The notes under the pieces: generated by a model
Databases searched by the model: none
What the model saw: the letters and a program-made list of their open reading frames with translations, nothing else
What the model was told of the DNA's origin: nothing
Assembly (NCBI GenBank): GCA_034421295.1
Contig: DAOUKM010000015.1
Span: 1 to 64,000 of the forward strand
DNA from: CAUZIR01 sp034421295
GTDB lineage: Bacteria; Chloroflexota; Dehalococcoidia; Lucifugimonadales; UBA2962
DNA: 64,000 bases
Reading direction: 5' to 3'
Part shown: one piece after another, positions 7,640-16,238 of the stretch
Layout: the number at the start of each line of letters is the position of its first letter
Position numbering within the stretch: position 1 is the stretch's first letter
Position numbers and translations under genes: made by a program

Positions 7640-8521
7640 GTGTCGATTCTGGTAGACAAGCACACGAGGCTGCTGGTGCAGGGCATAACGGGACGTGAAG
7701 GGAGCTTCCACACCGCCCGTTGCATCGAATACGGGACGGTCGTAGTGGCCGGGGTTACTCCGGGCCGCGGCGGACAGACCTTTGGTGAATCCGTTCCGGT
7801 TTTTGACACGGTCCAAAGAGCCGTCGATGAGACCGGGGCCAATGCCTCTCTTATTTTCGTGCCATCTGCCTTCGCCGCCGACGCGATTGTCGAGGCGGTG
7901 GACGCCGGCATCGAGACTGTCGTCTGTATCACGGAGGGTATCCCGGTCCTGGACACCGTGAAGGTAGTGGACTATGTAAGGCGCTCCAAGGCGACCCTGG
8001 TGGGACCTAACTGTCCGGGAGTCATCTCGCCCGGAGACAAGGCAAAGGTCGGCATAATGCCGGGCCACGTATATGCCGCCGGGCGGGTAGGTGTCGTTTC
8101 CAGAAGCGGCACGTTGACGTATGAGGCTGTGGGGCAGTTGACTCCGATCGGAATCGGCCAGTCGACCTGTGTTGGAATAGGGGGTGATCCGGTAAGCGGC
8201 TCGGGATTCGTGGAGATTCTCGAGATGTTTCAGGCAGACCCTGACACGGACGTCATCGTGCTGATAGGAGAGATCGGGGGCACCAAGGAGCAGGAGGCCG
8301 CTGAGTTCATAAGCTCGGAGGTGACCAAGCCGGTCGTCGCGCTGGTCGTCGGCCGCAGTGCGCCGCCAGGCAGGCGCATGGGGCATGCCGGGGCAATAAT
8401 TACCGGCGTCGCCGGAAGGGCATCGGAAAAGGTTCGGGCCCTGGAGCTTGCCGGTGCGGTGATCATTCCGACTCCGGCGGACATTGGCACTACCACTCAG
8501 CAAGTGCTGACTTGCCCATAG
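7640..8521 (+). CDS. sucD: Succinyl-CoA ligase, alpha subunit
   Basis: 293 residues. The alpha subunit carries the CoA-binding Rossmann domain and the phosphohistidine. Seen here are LLVQGITGREGSFHTARCIE (CoA loop), VGPNCPGVISPG, and MGHAGAIITG with the histidine that is phosphorylated during turnover. The GTG start at 7640 gives MSILVDKHTRLLVQG, the normal N-terminus. It lies 5 bases after sucC, and its 3' end overlaps the proposed start of the next gene by 10 bases, so sucC, sucD and the aminotransferase-like gene are probably one operon. Confidence 0.96.
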   Translation: MSILVDKHTRLLVQGITGREGSFHTARCIEYGTVVVAGVTPGRGGQTFGESVPVFDTVQRAVDETGANASLIFVPSAFAADAIVEAVDAGIETVVCITEGIPVLDTVKVVDYVRRSKATLVGPNCPGVISPGDKAKVGIMPGHVYAAGRVGVVSRSGTLTYEAVGQLTPIGIGQSTCVGIGGDPVSGSGFVEILEMFQADPDTDVIVLIGEIGGTKEQEAAEFISSEVTKPVVALVVGRSAPPGRRMGHAGAIITGVAGRASEKVRALELAGAVIIPTPADIGTTTQQVLTCP

Positions 8522-9447
8522 GACCGTCGGCTCGTCATACAGAGAACGGTCCCGAAGGTGGCACCGAGCCTGAAAGAGCCGGTCTGACGGCGTACTTCAA
8601 CGGTGAGCACATGCCTCTGGACGAGGCGGCTCAGGCGATGAGGGAGGCCGGGCTGGAGTCTGCAGGGGGCTTTTACGACGTCGAGCGTACCTTCGGGGGC
8701 GCGTTGTATCGGTTGGACGATCACCTGGCCCGGCTCTACAGGGGCCTTGAGTATTCAGGCATAGATCCGGGAGTGACCAGGGAGAAGATGGCCAGCCTGA
8801 CCACCCAGCTTGTGAACAGCAACCGCGAGCGCATAGGGCCAGGGCAGGATCTTCTTGTGACCCAGATTGTCAGCGTGGGTCCGGCGGCGGGGGATGGCGT
8901 CGATGAATGTGAGGACGGTCGGCCGGTGAGTGTTGCGATCTATTGTCAGATTCTGGATCCACTGCCGTTTGCGCTCAGCTACGGCTACGGTGTCAGGGTC
9001 TTAACGCCCACTACATACGCCGTTCCACCAGTCGCCATGCAGAGGCGTCAGTTGAGCTTTCCGCTCATGAATGACGCGGAGGGGAACATTACTGAATGCC
9101 AGGGCGGCAATTTCATGTTCGTCCGTGACGGGCGTATAAAGCTGCCGGACCGCTCCGGCGTCCTGCCCGGAGTGAGCATGAAAGCGGTGCTTGAGCTGGC
9201 AGAAGGCTTGGCTATAGGCGTGGACGAGGGAGACTTTTGCACCGGCGACGTGTATCTCGCCGAGGAGGCATTCGTGAGTTCGACGCGCTTTTGTATGCTT
9301 CCCGTGGCCACCGTCAACGGGCTGGGGATCGGCGCGGAATTACCCGGTCCGGTCACGCGCCGCCTCCTGGACGCCTGGATCGAGGAGACCGGCTTCGACT
9401 TCGTCAAGCAGGCGCTCGACCAGGCCGCCGGGGCCGGGATGATCTGA
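8512..9447 (+). CDS. Class IV aminotransferase homologue lacking the PLP-lysine segment
   Basis: 311 residues with the fold of branched-chain/D-amino acid aminotransferases: AYFNGEHMPLDEA, FYDVERTFGGALYRLDDHLA (54-73), ITECQGGNFMFVRDGRI (193-209) and a PVATVNGLGIG end. It is related to the intact enzyme at 62.2 kb. The segment that should carry the Schiff-base lysine is missing: between the VLTP strand (163-166) and FVRDG (203-207) it is 20 residues shorter than the 62 kb protein, and no Lys lies there. A PLP-dependent reaction by the usual mechanism is therefore unlikely. The start is uncertain; TTG 8512 overlaps sucD, and the first ~24 residues do not look conserved. Confidence 0.75.
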   Translation: MPIGPSARHTENGPEGGTEPERAGLTAYFNGEHMPLDEAAQAMREAGLESAGGFYDVERTFGGALYRLDDHLARLYRGLEYSGIDPGVTREKMASLTTQLVNSNRERIGPGQDLLVTQIVSVGPAAGDGVDECEDGRPVSVAIYCQILDPLPFALSYGYGVRVLTPTTYAVPPVAMQRRQLSFPLMNDAEGNITECQGGNFMFVRDGRIKLPDRSGVLPGVSMKAVLELAEGLAIGVDEGDFCTGDVYLAEEAFVSSTRFCMLPVATVNGLGIGAELPGPVTRRLLDAWIEETGFDFVKQALDQAAGAGMI

Positions 9448-9450
9448 CCT

Positions 9451-9503
9451 CCGGACCGGGTCCGGCAGCTTCGTTGACAAGCGTTTTTTTAGCCACCTAT
9501 ACT
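9451..9503 (+). promoter_or_regulatory. Promoter of pyrG preceded by a hairpin
   Basis: TTGACA (9474-9479), an 18-base spacer and TATACT (9498-9503) form a near-consensus sigma-70 promoter ~200 bases upstream of pyrG. Just before it, CCGGAC-CGG-GTCCGG (9451-9465) is a perfect 6-base hairpin right after the stop codon at 9447, a probable terminator stem for the sucCD operon, although the T-run at 9484-9490 is 18 bases further on and lies inside the promoter spacer. Confidence 0.65.
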
Positions 9504-9708
9504 CGGGCCCATACGGGAAGGTCTAATCCGCCGGTTCGATAAAAGTCATCAAACAACCCGCACTCCCGAAAAGAAGTAAGCCCCAGGAAACTGGTGGCGG
9601 ACACCCAGCCGGGTCAAACTCGATACCAGGGGGACCGGGAGTTCAATTTCTAACACCGCCGAATCGACAGATCCGCGATTCGGCGCGTCTCGCTGAGCCC
9701 CAGCGGCA

Positions 9709-11403
9709 ATGACCAAGTTCCTTTTCGTTACCGGAGGAGTGGTCAGTTCGATCGGCAAAGGTATTAACGTCGCCTCGATAGGGCGCATCCTCAAGAGCCG
9801 TGGGAACTCCGTTTCGGTGATGAAGCTGGACCCCTATCTGAACGTCGATCCGGGAACGATGTCTCCGTACCAGCACGGCGAGGTCTATGTGACCGAAGAC
9901 GGGTCTGAGACGGATTTGGACCTTGGCCACTATGAGCGGTTTATCGACGTTGACCTCACTCGCTCGTCCAACGTCACTGCGGGCCAGGTATACAGCGAGG
10001 TCATCGCAAAGGAACGCCGTGGCGAGTTCCTGGGAGGCACGATACAGACGGTTCCCCACGTTACCGACGCGATCAAGCAGAAGATTCTCGGCCTCGCCGC
10101 GGAAAGCGGCGCCGACGTGGTCGTGGTCGAAGTCGGAGGAACGGTAGGGGACATAGAGGGGCTTCCGTTCCTCGAGGCGATACGGCAGATGCGCAACGAG
10201 GTCGGGCGCGACAACGTCATGTACGTTCACGTCACGCTGCTGCCGCGGATCTCCTCCACAGGCGAGATAAAGACAAAGCCCACCCAGCACAGCGTTCGAG
10301 AACTGCGCTCCATAGGCATACAGCCCGATGCGATCGTCTGTCGGAGCGACGAGCCGGTTGGAGATGAAATCAAGAGGAAGATTTCGATCCACTGCGATGT
10401 TCCCCAGGGCGGGGTGGTGTCGCTTCCGACGCTGGACACAGTGTACGAAGTCCCCCTGGTTCTGGAAGAGGAGGGCCTGGGCGCACTGATCGTCCGCACC
10501 CTGGGTCTGGCTGCGACGAGCCGTGGCATGGACCAGTGGCGGTTAATGGTTGATGCCATCCAGCGCCCGAAGAAGAGGGTACCCCTGGCGGTGGTGGGTA
10601 AATACGTGGACCTCGAGGATTCATACCTCTCGGTGAAGGAGGCGCTGATACACGCTGGACTCAGCCATCGCATGGACCTGGATCTCAGCTGGGTCGCGTC
10701 CGAGGAGATCGAGGAACGGGGCCCGGAGCGGTTCCTGGGCCACGTGAGCGGGGTTGTCGTCCCCGGGGGGTTTGGATCGCGGGGCGTCGAGGGAATGGTG
10801 GATACCGTCAACTACTGCCGGACCGGAGACATACCGTACCTCGGCCTGTGTCTGGGAATGCAGGTGATGGTAATAGAGGCGGCGCGCGGCTTGCTGGGAC
10901 TGCCCGCCGCCAACTCTTCCGAGTTCGACTCCGACACTCCGGACCCTGTGATCGACCTGATGCGAGACCAGAGAGGCATCGTCGAGATGGGGGGTACGAT
11001 GAGACTCGGCGTCTATCCGTGCGAGCTCGTACCCGACACTTTGGCTCACCGATCCTATGGCAAGGCCCGGGTCGCAGAGCGTCACCGTCATCGCTTTGAA
11101 GTCAACAACGACTACCGGCGTGACTTCGAGTTGGTGGGACTGAGGTCCGCAGGTCTATCCCCGGACGGGAACCTGGTTGAGATTATGGAACTGTCCGGTC
11201 ACCCCTTCATGCTTGGCGTTCAGTTTCATCCTGAATTCCTGTCCAGGCCCAACAGACCCCATCCGTTGTTCCGCCAGTTCGTCGGCGTCGCTATGCACAC
11301 GCTCAGGGAGGGAGGCCAGCATGTCATGCCTCTTGGCGGAGCGGCGGTGGTCGGTGACTCGTCGCATCATGAGGTAACCTTAACGGTCAAGGAGACAAAT
11401 TAG
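9709..11403 (+). CDS. pyrG: CTP synthase (glutamine-hydrolysing)
   Basis: 564 residues, normal for the family. It aminates UTP to CTP using glutamine and ATP, the last step of pyrimidine nucleotide synthesis. The synthetase domain opens with KFLFVTGGVVSSIGKG (P-loop-like) and includes MSPYQHGEVYVTEDGSETDL. The class I glutamine amidotransferase domain holds GLCLGMQ, with the nucleophile Cys at about residue 381, and the paired VQFHPEF near the C-terminus. A strong promoter is visible at 9474-9503, with a leader of ~200 bases before the ATG. Long pyrG leaders are known sites of CTP-sensing attenuation in some bacteria; I could not identify such a device here. Confidence 0.97.
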   Translation: MTKFLFVTGGVVSSIGKGINVASIGRILKSRGNSVSVMKLDPYLNVDPGTMSPYQHGEVYVTEDGSETDLDLGHYERFIDVDLTRSSNVTAGQVYSEVIAKERRGEFLGGTIQTVPHVTDAIKQKILGLAAESGADVVVVEVGGTVGDIEGLPFLEAIRQMRNEVGRDNVMYVHVTLLPRISSTGEIKTKPTQHSVRELRSIGIQPDAIVCRSDEPVGDEIKRKISIHCDVPQGGVVSLPTLDTVYEVPLVLEEEGLGALIVRTLGLAATSRGMDQWRLMVDAIQRPKKRVPLAVVGKYVDLEDSYLSVKEALIHAGLSHRMDLDLSWVASEEIEERGPERFLGHVSGVVVPGGFGSRGVEGMVDTVNYCRTGDIPYLGLCLGMQVMVIEAARGLLGLPAANSSEFDSDTPDPVIDLMRDQRGIVEMGGTMRLGVYPCELVPDTLAHRSYGKARVAERHRHRFEVNNDYRRDFELVGLRSAGLSPDGNLVEIMELSGHPFMLGVQFHPEFLSRPNRPHPLFRQFVGVAMHTLREGGQHVMPLGGAAVVGDSSHHEVTLTVKETN

Positions 11404-11460
11404 CCGGGCGCAGCGCCGTTTACTGCGGGGCGTGACTGTGCTATGTTCATGAGGTCCCCG

Positions 11461-12117
11461 TTGCGCATATTTCTTGATACCGCCAACGTCGACGAGATCC
11501 GCGAAGCCGCCCGTATGGGCGCGATCAGCGGAGTAACTACCAACCCCTCGCTGGCAGCCAAGGAGGGCATAGGCACCCCTACCGGCTACAGGGAGGCGGT
11601 TCTCGAGATAGCCGAGATAGTGGATGGCCCGATCTCCGTAGAGGTGGTGAGCCTAGACACCGAGGGCATGATCGAGGAGGGCTGGGGAATCTCCCGGTGG
11701 CATCCCAACGCGGTGGTCAAGCTGCCTAGCACTCAGACGGGCTTTGAGGCCATGGCCCACCTTTCAAAGGAGGGGGTTAAAATAAACCAGACCTTATGCT
11801 TTTCATCGAACCAGGCGATCGTGGGAGCGCAGGCCGGGGCCAGCATGGTGAGCCCTTTTGTAGGCCGTCTCGACGATCAGAGTCAAGACGGCATGTCGCT
11901 TGTACGAGACATAGTCGATATCTTCTCCCGCTACCCCATAAAAACGCAGGTGCTCGCGGCCAGCATTCGTCACCCTGTACACTGTCTAATGGCGGCGAGG
12001 GCGGGGGCGCATATCGCCACCATCCCATTCAAGGTTCTCGGGCAGATGGTCAGGCATCCACTGACCGACCTTGGAGTGGCTAGGTTTAGCGAGGATTGGG
12101 AGAAGGTCTCCGGCTAG
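11461..12117 (+). CDS. tal: Transaldolase (MipB/TalC-type)
   Basis: About 218 residues, the short single-domain transaldolase or fructose-6-phosphate aldolase-like form. The N-terminus RIFLDTANVDEIREA, SGVTTNPSLAAKEG and VVKLPST, with the Schiff-base lysine, are all present. It moves dihydroxyacetone units between sugar phosphates in the pentose phosphate pathway. I prefer TTG 11461, which has GAGG six bases upstream and gives the normal opening; ATG 11443 would add six residues. About 58 bases after pyrG with no evident terminator, so read-through is possible. Transaldolase versus F6P aldolase cannot be decided from what I see. Confidence 0.92.
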   Translation: MRIFLDTANVDEIREAARMGAISGVTTNPSLAAKEGIGTPTGYREAVLEIAEIVDGPISVEVVSLDTEGMIEEGWGISRWHPNAVVKLPSTQTGFEAMAHLSKEGVKINQTLCFSSNQAIVGAQAGASMVSPFVGRLDDQSQDGMSLVRDIVDIFSRYPIKTQVLAASIRHPVHCLMAARAGAHIATIPFKVLGQMVRHPLTDLGVARFSEDWEKVSG

Positions 12118-12235
12118 CCCACTTACAACCCGCCTAAACCTTCAAACCTTCCCTTTAATTGCGGGTCCGCGAGGCATCGCCTGCACGGACGGCCGCACCG
12201 GGCATTTCCAACGACATCGCTTTGTAACCACCAGA

Positions 12236-12256
12236 GCCCGCCAGTTATGCGCGGGC
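12236..12256 (+). other. Hairpin in the rho leader
   Basis: GCCCGC and GCGGGC arms (12236-12241, 12251-12256) with a 9-base loop sit 28 bases upstream of the rho ATG. Rho genes in several bacteria are autoregulated in their leader, but this stem alone does not prove it here. Confidence 0.35.
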
Positions 12257-12284
12257 CGGGACTAAGCCGGCGGAGTCCAGGACC

Positions 12285-13550
12285 ATGGATCTATTAGAGC
12301 TACAGAGATTCACAGACGACGATTTAAAGAAGTTCGCGGTCGAACTCGGAGTGCCCGAGAACGGGATCTCCGGTCGGCGCCATGACCTCCTCCGAAAGGT
12401 TCTTCAGGCCTACTCGGAAAGGAATGGAAACGTCAAAGTCAACGGCATCCTGTCGATTGTCAACGACGGCTATGGCTTTCTGAGACAGGGATCTGTCACG
12501 CAGGGCGCCAGTGACGTATACGTATCCCAGTCGCAGATACGCCGCTTTGGCCTGCGCACTGGCGACGAGGTCGGCGGGCAGGTGCGTCCTCCCAAGGACG
12601 GGGAGCGATATTTCGGCCTGATCAGGGTGGAGACCGTAAATGGCCTGGAGCCCGACAGGTCCCGGAGCAGACCGCACTTTGAGCGCCTGACGCCGGTCTT
12701 TCCGCTTGAGCGCATAGAACTGGAGACCGACCGGCGAAAGCTCTCGGCGAGGCTGATCGATCTGCTCGCCCCCATCGGCCGTGGCCAGAGGGGGATGATA
12801 GTTTCCCCTCCCAAGGCTGGAAAGACCACTCTACTTAAGGACATTGCCACTGGCATTACCGCGAATGCTCCGGAGATCCACCTTATGGTCGCCCTCATAG
12901 GTGAGCGTCCCGAGGAGGTTACCGACATGAGGCGGTCGGTGAAGGGCGAGGTGTTCAGCTCCACTTTCGACGAGCCGGTCGAAGATCACTGCCGGGTGGC
13001 CGAACTGGTCCTTGAGCGTTCGAAGCGCCTTGTCGAGGCTGGCACCGACGTTGTGATCCTTCTCGACTCGCTGACGCGTCTCACCAGGGCGTATAACCTT
13101 GCCGTGCCAACCAGCGGGAGGACGCTGTCGGGCGGCATTGACCCGGTTGCCCTCTATCCGCCCAAGAAATTCTTCGGCGCGGCCCGCAATACCGAGGAGG
13201 GCGGCAGCCTGACCATTCTGGCGGCGTGCCTTGTAGACACCGGAAGCCGCATGGACGAGGTGATCTACGAGGAGTTCAAGGGTACCGGCAACATGGAAGT
13301 GCACCTCGACAGGCGGCTATCGGAACGGCGGATATTCCCGGCCATTGACATCCACAAGAGCGGAACCAGGCGCGAGGAATTGCTCCTGGACGAGACCACG
13401 CTAAAGCAGGTCTGGCTCCTGCGCCGCATGGTGAGCATGGTCACCTCCGACTCTATGCATTCCTCAGAGGCCATAGAAAAAGTCCTGGAGCGCATGTACA
13501 AGTCGCGCGACAACACCGAATTCCTCACCAATCTGGGGAGAGACGCTTAA
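12285..13550 (+). CDS. rho: Transcription termination factor Rho
   Basis: 421 residues, the typical length without a large insertion. Rho is the hexameric RNA helicase that ends transcription on unstructured RNA. The N-terminal Rho_N helix bundle (MDLLELQRFTDDDLKKFAVE) precedes the cold-shock-like RNA-binding domain (GILSIVNDGYGFLR). The ATPase domain has Walker A PPKAGKTTLL at about 176-185, LIGERPEEVTDM, the Walker B region VVILLDSLTRLTRAYN, and the arginine-finger/Q-loop part GGSLTILAACLVDTGSRMDE. It stands alone, ~170 bases after transaldolase, with a gene-free 440 bases downstream. Confidence 0.97.
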   Translation: MDLLELQRFTDDDLKKFAVELGVPENGISGRRHDLLRKVLQAYSERNGNVKVNGILSIVNDGYGFLRQGSVTQGASDVYVSQSQIRRFGLRTGDEVGGQVRPPKDGERYFGLIRVETVNGLEPDRSRSRPHFERLTPVFPLERIELETDRRKLSARLIDLLAPIGRGQRGMIVSPPKAGKTTLLKDIATGITANAPEIHLMVALIGERPEEVTDMRRSVKGEVFSSTFDEPVEDHCRVAELVLERSKRLVEAGTDVVILLDSLTRLTRAYNLAVPTSGRTLSGGIDPVALYPPKKFFGAARNTEEGGSLTILAACLVDTGSRMDEVIYEEFKGTGNMEVHLDRRLSERRIFPAIDIHKSGTRREELLLDETTLKQVWLLRRMVSMVTSDSMHSSEAIEKVLERMYKSRDNTEFLTNLGRDA

Positions 13551-13993
13551 GGCATTTCTCCGTCTACAGAGTGGGCGCGACTGGAGACCGGGTACTGGCG
13601 AGTCGCATCGACGCGGCTTATGCCGTGGCACCGCTCGGACACCTGCCGCGGTGCATTCCCGACGAGCCCCCTGCGTCGCCGCGGCGCGGCATGAACGGAC
13701 GGCAGGAACAGGAGACCATTAGGGACCTCCCTCTCGATTGAGGAAAAGACCTTTATCACCCTCACGGGCACGCGATGCTCGCGGAGCCGGCTGATTCGGA
13801 GTGCGCCTTGGGCCCCGTCTTCATGCACCCCTTTCCCCACGTGCCCTGGCCGCCAGGCGCATTTGGCTGAGGTCATGGTGCGTGGCGCTGTGGCGGTCAA
13901 GTTGGGCCTTACCGGAAGGCTGGTGCGGCAAGCTCCGGCGGCACTTACCTGCGCCTATCGACGGTGACGTGGCCAAGGGGGGTAAAATGAGCC
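13551..13993. other. 443-base stretch between rho and hrcA without a recognisable gene
   Basis: Ribosomal protein L31 often follows rho, but no frame here encodes it or any other family I know. Open frames are short and lack ribosome binding sites. It must hold the hrcA promoter. I looked for the CIRCE operator (TTAGCACTC-N9-GAGTGCTAA) and did not find it. A non-coding RNA cannot be excluded. Confidence 0.4.
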
Positions 13994-15028
13994 GTGAATC
14001 AAATGCTTACCGCACGGCAAAGGGCTATTCTCAACTCCATTGTGGAGCGCTACGTGGTCGATGCGACTCCCGTTTCTTCCCGGGCGATATCGCGTAGGGG
14101 CGCACTGGGCGTAAGTTCTGCCACGGTGCGAAACGAAGTGGCCGTGCTGGAAGAGCATGGCTACATTACGCATCCCCACTCCTCCGCCGGGAGTGTGCCG
14201 AGCGATAAGGCCTACAGGCTCTACGTGGAGGATGTCGCAAGGTCTGGCCCGCTCGAAGAGCCGACTGCGACAAGGCAGGCGGTACACGAGAGGCTCTGCC
14301 AGGTTGAAATGGATGATGACCAGTGGTCGAGCAGCGCGGCGGCCGCCCTGGCTCAGATGGTGGATAATCTTGCGCTTGCCACCCCCCCCAAGGCGGCTGA
14401 GGCCAGGGTTATGCGGCTAGAGGTCGTGCCGCTTGAAGGTCTTCTGGCGATGATGGTCATCGTCCTTCAGCAGGCCAGGCTGAGGCGTCATCTCGTTCGG
14501 CTGGCTCGCCCGATCGGCCCCGACGAACTGGCGCGGTCGGCGAACCGGGTACGCGACCTCGTAGAAGGACAGACACGCAGCCAGATCGCGGTTATCGATC
14601 CCGATCTGACTCCCCTTGAGATGGATATCCTCAGGTCCACCATACTGGTCCTGGAGGAGGAGGACAGGGATCTGTTTCGAGACCACTATCTGGATGGGCT
14701 ACGCAACCTGCTGGCCCAGCCAGAGTTCGCCGAGAATCGTCGTGTCCAGAGGCTGGTCGAGGGTTTCGAGGACGGGACGCTTGCCCAGGCTGTCCTGGAA
14801 GAAACGCCCGATGGACCCGCTCTCAGGGTAGTCATAGGCGCCGAGAACAGGGAGGATGTGCTGCGCCCGCTCAGCGTTGTGATAGGCAGGTATGGGGCTG
14901 CCGGGACGGCAGTCGGTGCGATCGCGGCGGTGGGCCCCACCAGGATGCGGTACTCGCATACTATCGCCCGTGTGAGGCTAATGGCTTCCGTGATGACCGA
15001 GATAGTGGCCCCCGGTGGCCAGATCTAG
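13994..15028 (+). CDS. hrcA: Heat-inducible transcription repressor HrcA
   Basis: 344 residues. HrcA represses groE and dnaK operons by binding CIRCE elements and is kept active by GroEL. The winged-helix N-terminus is typical: LTARQRAILNSIVERYVVDA, then PVSSRAI, SSATVRNEVAVLEEHGYI and THPHSSAGSVPSDKAYRLYV. A GAF-like middle domain and the C-terminal helical part (IGRYGAAGTAVGAIAAVGPT) follow. GTG 13994 is the likely start, with ATG four codons on. dnaJ follows after 27 bases, so both are probably co-transcribed. No CIRCE is visible in this window, so its targets lie elsewhere or its operator has diverged. Confidence 0.96.
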   Translation: MNQMLTARQRAILNSIVERYVVDATPVSSRAISRRGALGVSSATVRNEVAVLEEHGYITHPHSSAGSVPSDKAYRLYVEDVARSGPLEEPTATRQAVHERLCQVEMDDDQWSSSAAAALAQMVDNLALATPPKAAEARVMRLEVVPLEGLLAMMVIVLQQARLRRHLVRLARPIGPDELARSANRVRDLVEGQTRSQIAVIDPDLTPLEMDILRSTILVLEEEDRDLFRDHYLDGLRNLLAQPEFAENRRVQRLVEGFEDGTLAQAVLEETPDGPALRVVIGAENREDVLRPLSVVIGRYGAAGTAVGAIAAVGPTRMRYSHTIARVRLMASVMTEIVAPGGQI

Positions 15029-15055
15029 GCCCCTCCCCGCGTCCTTAGCCGCCAG

Positions 15056-16195
15056 ATGACTACCAAGAAGCGTGATTACTATGAGGTGCTCGGCATTCCC
15101 AGGGGCGCCTCGGATGAGGAGATAAAGAGGGCCTTCCGGAAACTGGCCCTCGAGTACCATCCAGACCGCAACAGATCCGATGGCGCGGCCGATCGATTCA
15201 AGGAGATAAACGAGGCCTATCAGGTCCTCTCCGATTCGGAACGCCGAAGCCGCTACGATCGCTTTGGGCACGCCGGTGTCACCAACGGGGGCGCCACTGG
15301 ATTTGATGGTTTTGAGAACTTCGGTGGTGTCGGCGATATCTTTGAGGCGTTCTTCGGGGATTTCGGTGGCCGAGCACGCGCCGGTTCCGCACGCAGGGGC
15401 GCCGACCTTCGGGTTTCGGTCACGTTGGAGTTTGCCGAGGCCGCGTTCGGTACGGAGAAACAGGTTGAGATAACGCGCACCGAGAGGTGTGCCGTCTGTC
15501 GCGGCAGCCGGGCCGAGCCCGATACGACGCCCGACGTGTGTACCAATTGCAGGGGCTCGGGTCAGGTGAGGCGTGCCCAGCAGGGCTTCTTCGGGCAGTT
15601 CGTACAGGTCGTGACCTGCCGGGTGTGCGGCGGAGATGGACACGTCATTACCAGGCCATGCAGGCACTGCCGAGGCTCCGGGACGGAGCGAAAGCATCGA
15701 AAGCTCGCCGTCACGATCCCGGCCGGGATAGAAAGCGATACCCAGCTCAAGCTGCGTGGAGAGGGTGAGGCCGGCGTTGGCGGGGGCCCGAACGGCGACC
15801 TGTTCGTCTCGCTCAGGGTGAGGTCTCATCCGCTGTTCAGACGTGAGGGCGACGACGTCCGTTTCCTTCAGCGCATCAACTTCGTTCAGGCTGCGCTCGG
15901 CACCAAATTGACCGTTCCGACGCTGGACGGTGATGAGCCGGTCGAGGTGCCGGAGGGAACTCAGTCAGGCCATGTGATAAGGCTCAGGGGCCGGGGTATA
16001 CCTCACCTTCGGAACTCGGGTCGCCGTGGCGATCAGTTGATCGACGTGTTCGTTATGACGCCCAGAGGCCTTTCCGAAAAGCAGAGGGAGCTACTCAATC
16101 AACTCGCTGCCACACTGCCCTCTGAGGGCGAACCCGGTGAGGGGGACGAGCGGGGTTGGGTAGGGAAGCTGCGGGATACCATCTCCGGCAGCTAG
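15056..16195 (+). CDS. dnaJ: Chaperone protein DnaJ
   Basis: 379 residues, full-length type I DnaJ (Hsp40), which delivers unfolded clients to DnaK and stimulates its ATPase. The J domain (5-70) has the essential HPD at 35-37. A Gly/Phe-rich linker (about 78-120) follows. The zinc domain has four Cys pairs: CAVCRGS, CTNCRGSG, CRVCGGDG and CRHCRGSG; the first repeat is CRGSRA and so lacks the second Gly of CxxCxGxG, while the zinc cysteines are intact. The C-terminal peptide-binding domains are complete. It sits in hrcA-dnaJ-prmA order; dnaK and grpE are not in the window. Confidence 0.96.
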   Translation: MTTKKRDYYEVLGIPRGASDEEIKRAFRKLALEYHPDRNRSDGAADRFKEINEAYQVLSDSERRSRYDRFGHAGVTNGGATGFDGFENFGGVGDIFEAFFGDFGGRARAGSARRGADLRVSVTLEFAEAAFGTEKQVEITRTERCAVCRGSRAEPDTTPDVCTNCRGSGQVRRAQQGFFGQFVQVVTCRVCGGDGHVITRPCRHCRGSGTERKHRKLAVTIPAGIESDTQLKLRGEGEAGVGGGPNGDLFVSLRVRSHPLFRREGDDVRFLQRINFVQAALGTKLTVPTLDGDEPVEVPEGTQSGHVIRLRGRGIPHLRNSGRRGDQLIDVFVMTPRGLSEKQRELLNQLAATLPSEGEPGEGDERGWVGKLRDTISGS

Positions 16196-16238
16196 GGCAT
16201 CGGTCGCCAGGCGCGCGCCTGCGGTCGTCGGCACCGCC

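Noticed and set aside
7631..8503. Minus-strand frame opposite sucD
   Set aside because: Covers a certain gene almost exactly and has no homology signal.
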